Source of the DNA: Verrucomicrobiota bacterium | Lineage (GTDB): Bacteria > Verrucomicrobiota > Verrucomicrobiia > Limisphaerales > JACPZS01 | Length of the DNA: 37,991 bases | Reading direction: 5' to 3' | NCBI GenBank assembly: GCA_016195385.1 | Contig: JACPZS010000008.1 | Coordinates: forward strand, 1-37,991 | Shown: in pieces, positions 33,741 through 37,991 of the stretch | Numbering within the stretch: the first letter of the stretch is position 1 | How the letters are laid out: each line of letters opens with the position of its first letter | Translations under genes and position numbers: made by a program | Notes under the pieces: generated by a model | Databases searched by the model: none | The model's input: the letters and a program-made list of their open reading frames with translations, nothing else | Told to the model about the DNA's origin: nothing

Positions 33741-34441
33741 ACCACGGCCCGCTCATCTTTCTCGGCTTGCTGTTCACGATGGCGTCGTCGTGGTGCGGCC
33801 TCGTGCTCGCGCCGCAGTTGCAGCTTGGCAATCAGCAGCCAGTCGCCAAGGGCAGCACGTCGTATCCGCCAAATCGTCCGGGCCTTGCCAACCAAGGCCG
33901 CGAAATTTATCGCGCGAACGGCTGCTTCTATTGTCACTCGCAACAAGTGGGGCCGAGAGATTCGAGTAGCGACATCACGCGCGGCTGGGGCAAACGTCAC
34001 AGCGTCGCGCAAGATTACATCAATGATTTGCCGGTAATGCTCGGCAGCCGCCGCCTCGGGCCGGACTTGATGAACGTCGGCGTGCGCCGGGCCGAAGACG
34101 AAACCGGCACGAACCTCGTCTGGCATTTGCAGCATCTTTACAATCCGCAAATCACTTCGCCTGGTTCGATCATGCCGTCGTATCCGTATCTTTTTGAAAA
34201 GCGCCAGTTGTCGCGCGGCCAAGCGCACACGGCGGAGGCGCTGCCGTTGAGCGGACGATTCGCGCCGCCCGAAGGAATCGAAATCGTGCCCAAGCCTGAA
34301 GCTTTCGCGCTCGTTCACTATCTCTTTAGTTTGCAGTCCGCCGAGGTCGCGCTGTTTGAAGCGCCGCTCCCCGTTCCGCCCCCTCCAGTTGGAGACACGA
34401 ACGCCGCGCCGGCGGGTGCGACCAATTCTGCCGCGAAATGA
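33737..34441 (+). CDS. ccoO: CcoO-like monohaem cytochrome c (cbb3 subunit II family)
   Basis: 234 residues from ATG 33737, which overlaps the CcoN-like stop (ATGA) and gives an N-terminal anchor helix (P-L-I-F-L-G-L-L-F-T-M-A-S). The CcoO core is clear: G-R-E-I-Y-R-A-N-G-C-F-Y-C-H-S-Q-Q-V with haem site 63-67, then R-R-L-G-P-D-L, and axial Met146 in S-I-M-P-S-Y-P-Y-L. The C-terminus is a Pro/Ala-rich tail. In true cbb3 enzymes CcoO passes electrons into CcoN. Here its partner seems to lack acceptor haems, so the electron route is unclear. It overlaps the following cytochrome gene by 4 bp. Confidence 0.9.
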   Translation: MNHGPLIFLGLLFTMASSWCGLVLAPQLQLGNQQPVAKGSTSYPPNRPGLANQGREIYRANGCFYCHSQQVGPRDSSSDITRGWGKRHSVAQDYINDLPVMLGSRRLGPDLMNVGVRRAEDETGTNLVWHLQHLYNPQITSPGSIMPSYPYLFEKRQLSRGQAHTAEALPLSGRFAPPEGIEIVPKPEAFALVHYLFSLQSAEVALFEAPLPVPPPPVGDTNAAPAGATNSAAK

Positions 34442-35055
34442 AACCGGATCCGAAAAAGCCGCAGACCTACGAATTGAAAGATGGCGAACCGTCGGCCGGT
34501 TTCGCGACGGTTCCAATCTGGCTTGTGGTGGCATTCGGCTTGGCGGCGTACTGGGGTGGACTCCACATCGACAAGCACGGCGGAGAATTCGATCCTGTCG
34601 TCTATGAGCCGTACCTGACGCTGAAAGAAGTGAAGCAAGCCAATCCGAAAAATGAAGGTCCCGATCCAGCGCTTGGCAAAGAGGTTTACGGAAGGACATG
34701 CATCGGTTGCCACCAACCAACCGGTATTGGCGTGCCTGGCTTAAATCCATCGCTCGTCAACTCCGAATGGGTGCTTGCTAAAGATCCGAACCGCATCATC
34801 CGTGCAGTGCTTGATGGCTTTACTGGTCCCGTCACCGTTATGGGGCAGCCGTTCAACAGCACGATGGTGGCTTGGCGTCCGATTCTGAAAGACGATGACA
34901 TCGCCGCCGTCCTGACTTACGTCCGCCAAGAGTGGGGCAATAAAGCTCCCGCAGTGTCAGTACAACAGGTCAAAGCGTTGCGAGAGAAGACCGCTGACCA
35001 CGATGGCACGCCGTACAAAGCGGAAGAACTTTTGCAGATTCAGGAAGGTCAATAG
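34438..35055 (+). CDS. Membrane-anchored monohaem cytochrome c
   Basis: 205 residues. A helix at about 24-44 anchors the protein; the periplasmic part has one haem site C-I-G-C-H (88-92) and M143 (N-S-T-M-V-A-W) as likely axial ligand, followed by a class I cytochrome c helix (D-D-I-A-A-V-L-T-Y-V-R). It takes the position of ccoP but has one haem domain instead of two. It is coupled by ATGA to the CcoO-like gene, so the three proteins are probably made in equal amounts and form a complex. No further oxidase gene follows. Confidence 0.88.
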   Translation: MKPDPKKPQTYELKDGEPSAGFATVPIWLVVAFGLAAYWGGLHIDKHGGEFDPVVYEPYLTLKEVKQANPKNEGPDPALGKEVYGRTCIGCHQPTGIGVPGLNPSLVNSEWVLAKDPNRIIRAVLDGFTGPVTVMGQPFNSTMVAWRPILKDDDIAAVLTYVRQEWGNKAPAVSVQQVKALREKTADHDGTPYKAEELLQIQEGQ

Positions 35056-35160
35056 TTCTCCGGCGGTCGCCAGAGTTCGATTTCTTCAATGGTCGTTTCG
35101 TCATTGCGGCTTGCCTTGCCTGCATTCGCGCGGCTAGATCCCCGCAAGCACATTCACAAT

Positions 35161-36285
35161 ATGAAAATCTCCTTCGCAATCATCCGCCGAGTCGCGATCC
35201 TTTCGCTGGCGTCGCTCGCTTTCACTCACTCCATCGATCAGTCCTCTGGCGCGTCCAGCCCGCTCACGCCGGGCGTCCGCGGACTGGCCACGCGCGCGCC
35301 GAAGAACATGAAAATCGACGGCGATCTTTCCGAATTCAAAGGCGCGTTCTGCACACCGGTCGAATACTACAACTCCGATTTACGCAATCGCGCCGCGCAG
35401 TTTTTCTACATGTGGGATGAGACGGCGTTTTACGCGGGCCTGCGAACACTCGACGAAAAGCCCGCGAACTTCGCGCCCGATGATCGCCTCTGGGAAGGTG
35501 ACGGCGTGGAGTGGTATTTCGACGCGCGCCGCAACGCGAATTTTCGCAATCAAGCCTGGGACACCAACGCGTCGCCGGGCGCGGTTCACTGTTACTGGGT
35601 CGGATTGAAGGGCACGAATGTGCAAGGCCGCTTCTGCCTGCGCCCCGGCTACCTCAACGCGATTAAAAAGACCGGCATCGAAGTCGCCGCGCGGCGCACC
35701 AAGGTCGGCATGGAGGTCGAGTTCAAACTGCCGTGGGCGAATTTTCCGGAGTTCAAACCCGTGCTCAACGAAGTCATCGCGCTCGACGCCGAGCTGTGTT
35801 ATGGCGACGGCGATTCCGATCCGAAGAAATGGCGCGTGGCCCGCTCATTTGCGTATGGCAGCCCGCTTTCGGTGCAGCAACCCGCCAGTCTCGGCAAGGT
35901 GCAGTTGGTTGATCGACTCGAACCCGCTTACTGGCCGGTGTGTGGCGCGGTGATGATGCCGCTGCGCTGTGACACGGCGTGGACGCAGAACTCCAAACCG
36001 CAAGTCACCGGCTATCTTGCGTTGCCGCCCGATCAATCGGATCAAGTCGGCAAAGTGGTGTTTCGCCTGCTCGGTCTCGACGGCAAAACGCTCGGAGATT
36101 ATCCGAGTCAAATTGAAACATTTGAACCTGTCGGAAATTTCCAGCGCGCCAAAGCGCAATGGCCCGCCGACCTCGCGACGCCCGGCGCGCATCATCTGCT
36201 GGGGATTGTTTATGACAAAGCGGGCAAGGAATTGACGCGTATCGCGCCGCGTCTGGTCAGCGTGGGGATGAATCCGGGTTACTGA
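35161..36285 (+). CDS. Secreted protein with a CBM9-like (sugar-binding) domain
   Basis: 374 residues from ATG 35161, which opens a signal peptide (M-K-I-S-F-A-I-I-R-R-V-A-I-L-S-L-A-S-L-A). The next 200 residues follow the carbohydrate-family-9-like pattern: I-D-G-D-L-S-E-F, then F-Y-M-W-D-E-T-A-F-Y-A-G-L, then W-E-G-D-G-V-E-W-Y-F-D, and a M-E-V-E-F-K-L-P-W strand pair. The last 100 residues (T-G-Y-L-A-L-P-P-D-Q-S) look like another beta sandwich. No catalytic site was seen. The open frame extends upstream to 35089, but the signal peptide favours 35161. The ligand is unknown. Confidence 0.75.
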   Translation: MKISFAIIRRVAILSLASLAFTHSIDQSSGASSPLTPGVRGLATRAPKNMKIDGDLSEFKGAFCTPVEYYNSDLRNRAAQFFYMWDETAFYAGLRTLDEKPANFAPDDRLWEGDGVEWYFDARRNANFRNQAWDTNASPGAVHCYWVGLKGTNVQGRFCLRPGYLNAIKKTGIEVAARRTKVGMEVEFKLPWANFPEFKPVLNEVIALDAELCYGDGDSDPKKWRVARSFAYGSPLSVQQPASLGKVQLVDRLEPAYWPVCGAVMMPLRCDTAWTQNSKPQVTGYLALPPDQSDQVGKVVFRLLGLDGKTLGDYPSQIETFEPVGNFQRAKAQWPADLATPGAHHLLGIVYDKAGKELTRIAPRLVSVGMNPGY

Positions 36286-36444
36286 TATTGAAAGTATTCA
36301 GCACGCCGACGAATTACGCGGCGAAAATCATTTCGACTGCCTCGGATAGCCAGGCATGACTCCGAGAAACCGGAATGAGGTAGCGCAGCGGGGATTGAAT
36401 TGCGTCGCCGGGGCTGCCAGAGTGAAGGCGCAATTGATTGAAGT

Positions 36445-37680
36445 ATGATGCCTTCGGAGCTCGCTGAATTATTGGCCCGCCGTCGCGCCGGCTGGACCTT
36501 GCCGCAAGCCTTCTTCAACGACCCCGCGATTTATCGACGCGATCTCGAGCGGGTCTGGCGCACGGGATGGCTGTTTGCCGGGCACGCCTGCGAGATACGC
36601 CAGCCAGGCGACTTTTTTCTCGTGGAGATTGATGCCGATTCAGTGATTGTCGTGCGCGGTGACGATGGCGCTGTTCACGCGCTGCATAATGTCTGCCGGC
36701 ATCGCGGTTCGATCATTTGCACCGAGCCGGCTGGCCACGTGAACAAGTTGGTTTGTCCTTATCATCAGTGGGCCTACGATTTGGACGGCCGACTCGTCGC
36801 GTGGCGCGGAATGCAACCGGAGTTGCGCAAGGAAGATTTCAGCTTGCACCGCGTTCACGTCCGCGAAGTTGCCGGACTCATCTTCATCAACCTCGCGCGT
36901 TCGCCCCTGCCATTCGCCGCTGCCGAGGAATGCCTCGCGCCGCTCTTCCGGCCACAAGGTTTGGAGCGCGCGAAAATCGCCAAAACGGTTGATTATCTCG
37001 TCAAGGCCAACTGGAAAATCGTGTGGGAAAATAATCGCGAGTGTTTTCACTGCAATGTCAATCATCCGCAATACACCAAAGCCAACTTCGACCACTACAA
37101 TGCCGACGACACGGCCCCGCGTATTCGCGACGAAATGGCCGCCGCTGCCGCGCACGTCGAGACAAAGTGGGCTGCCGCCGGCATTCCGACGCACAAGCAG
37201 ACGGGTATGACGAAGTTTCCCGATGCCGAACGCGGTATTTGGTTCAGTGCCAATCGCACGCCGCTCGTGGCCGGCTGGGTTAGCGAGTCCATGGACGGGC
37301 GACAAGTCGCGCCCTTGATGGGCGACTATCGCGACCCGGACGTCGGCACGCTGCGCGCGCGCGCTTTGCCGAACTTTTGGAACCACTCCAGTTGCGATCA
37401 CAGCGTGAGCACGCGCCTCCTGCCCGCCGGGCCGCAACTCACGGCCATCCGCGTGTGGTGGCTCGTGGACGAGCACGCCGTGGAAGGCCGCGATTACGAT
37501 CTCTCTCGCCTGCTGCCCTTCTGGCAACTCACTAGCGAACAAGACTGGCTCATTTGCGAACGTCAGCAACGGGGAATCAATTCCAGCGCCTACGAATCAG
37601 GGCCTTATTCCACGTTCAAGGAGTACAACGTAGAAGGGTTCGTGCGGTGGTATCTCGACATGCTGGCGCGCGAAAGCTAA
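36445..37680 (+). CDS. Rieske non-haem iron oxygenase, alpha subunit
   Basis: 411 residues. The Rieske centre is C-R-H-R-G (C84, H86) and C-P-Y-H-Q-W (C104, H107). The mononuclear iron site is N-R-E-C-F-H-C-N-V-N-H-P with H202 and H207, plus D367 in S-E-Q-D-W-L-I-C-E; E199 sits where the bridging acid is expected. This arrangement (N-x-x-E-C-x-H-C-x-x-N-H-P) resembles choline, glycine-betaine and carnitine monooxygenase alpha subunits more than aromatic dioxygenases. So demethylation of a quaternary amine is a reasonable guess, not proven. No reductase or ferredoxin gene adjoins it. The dispersed 3'-end repeat starts 3 nt after its stop. Confidence 0.9.
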   Translation: MMPSELAELLARRRAGWTLPQAFFNDPAIYRRDLERVWRTGWLFAGHACEIRQPGDFFLVEIDADSVIVVRGDDGAVHALHNVCRHRGSIICTEPAGHVNKLVCPYHQWAYDLDGRLVAWRGMQPELRKEDFSLHRVHVREVAGLIFINLARSPLPFAAAEECLAPLFRPQGLERAKIAKTVDYLVKANWKIVWENNRECFHCNVNHPQYTKANFDHYNADDTAPRIRDEMAAAAAHVETKWAAAGIPTHKQTGMTKFPDAERGIWFSANRTPLVAGWVSESMDGRQVAPLMGDYRDPDVGTLRARALPNFWNHSSCDHSVSTRLLPAGPQLTAIRVWWLVDEHAVEGRDYDLSRLLPFWQLTSEQDWLICERQQRGINSSAYESGPYSTFKEYNVEGFVRWYLDMLARES

Positions 37681-37682
37681 CT

Positions 37683-37860
37683 CGAATTGTGAATTTGAAT
37701 AGCCGCGAAAGAACACAAAGAGCGCAGAGAGAAGAGCGGAGGAGTGATGACAGCGGGAAAAAATGTGGCCGCCATTTTACTTTCAAGATCAGCCCGCCTT
37801 TCTTTGTGCCCTGTGTGTTCTCTCGTGCCAACTTCAGTTTTCGGGTTAATCCCGAAAAGC
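37683..37860 (+). repeat. Dispersed 3'-end repeat, copy 2 (after the Rieske gene)
   Basis: This is the second copy of the element at 21483-21670. It again begins with cgaattg 3 nt after a stop codon and has the same purine-rich block (gaaagaacacaaagagcgca) and its pyrimidine-rich counterpart (cctttctttgtgccctgtgt). It ends in a hairpin (ttttcggg-ttaat-cccgaaaa, about 37838-37858). The hairpin bases differ from copy 1 but pairing is kept. Confidence 0.85.
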
Positions 37861-37991
37861 TAAGTTGAGTGGGTAGGATTGATCAAATTCTGCATGGGGC
37901 ACAGGCGACTTGGTCTTCGGGCGGGACCAACTTCGGCGAGATCGAGTTTCGCCAGCCCAAGACCGCGTCCAGCAGCGGTTTGTGTTTGGCC
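37861..37991. other. Window end, nothing recognised
   Basis: The last 131 bp follow the repeat. A frame starting GTG at 37868 stays open to the window edge (about 41 codons, with W-S-S-G-G-T-N-F-G-E-I-E-F), but no family or ribosome-binding site supports it, and one strand is as open as the other. It is left unannotated as a gene. Confidence 0.4.

Noticed and set aside
37868..37991. Partial gene starting GTG at the window end
   Set aside because: Too short, without ribosome-binding site or recognised residues; the opposite strand is equally open.

Overview
The window looks like bacterial chromosome of high G+C from the Verrucomicrobiota, most likely the Pedosphaera/Limisphaera side of the phylum. 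This rests on gene style, not on a marker gene. The clues are secreted Ig-like repeat proteins ending in an F-Y-R-V type tail, two-domain DUF1080 (3-keto-disaccharide hydrolase) proteins next to Gfo/Idh/MocA oxidoreductases, an NPCBM-bearing secreted protein, a DUF3568 lipoprotein, and alternative complex III. No rRNA, tRNA, CRISPR array or complete insertion sequence was seen.

Layout. 1-1010: 3' end of a giant Ig-like repeat protein, broken by a frameshift. 1011-6024: minus-strand housekeeping genes (TatD nuclease, orphan response regulator, 2-hydroxyacid dehydrogenase, atypical SDR, a fused double nucleoside-diphosphate kinase, a zinc ribbon). 6180-9377: plus-strand thiG, heptose kinase, heptose-bisphosphate phosphatase (damaged 3' end) and an AsmA-like protein. 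9431-10215: a Phd/VapC toxin-antitoxin cassette between 69-bp direct repeats. 10242-13165: minus-strand unknown protein, secreted protein, recO and DUF502. 13428-17214: a secreted isochorismatase-fold/NPCBM protein, recF and a rhomboid protease. 17211-20388: a minus-strand operon of a small secreted protein, a DUF1080x2 protein and a Gfo/Idh/MocA oxidoreductase, plausibly for oxidative (3-keto) sugar cleavage. 20568-23388: a palindromic REPIN-like element, rpe, a dispersed repeat, a TPR membrane protein and a DUF3568 lipoprotein.

23941-35055 is the respiratory heart: actABCDEF (alternative complex III, a quinol:cytochrome c reductase), a small membrane protein, then a translationally coupled trio of a CcoN-like protein, a CcoO-like monohaem cytochrome c and another membrane-anchored monohaem cytochrome c. 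The CcoN-like protein keeps the cbb3 subunit I scaffold but appears to have lost the CuB ligands, the active-site tyrosine and both low-spin haem ligands. It therefore cannot be an ordinary oxygen reductase. This is the strongest candidate for an undescribed system in the window. 35161-37680 holds a secreted CBM9-like protein and a Rieske non-haem-iron oxygenase.

Two recurrent themes deserve care. First, non-coding repeats: a ~180-bp element sits exactly 3 nt after the stop codons of both rpe and the Rieske gene, with a hairpin kept by different base pairs in the two copies. Second, several small lesions (a 46-bp duplication, apparent deletions in gmhB and DUF502, an amber codon in vapC) could be real decay or assembly errors. 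All family calls are by eye from motifs; no database search was run.
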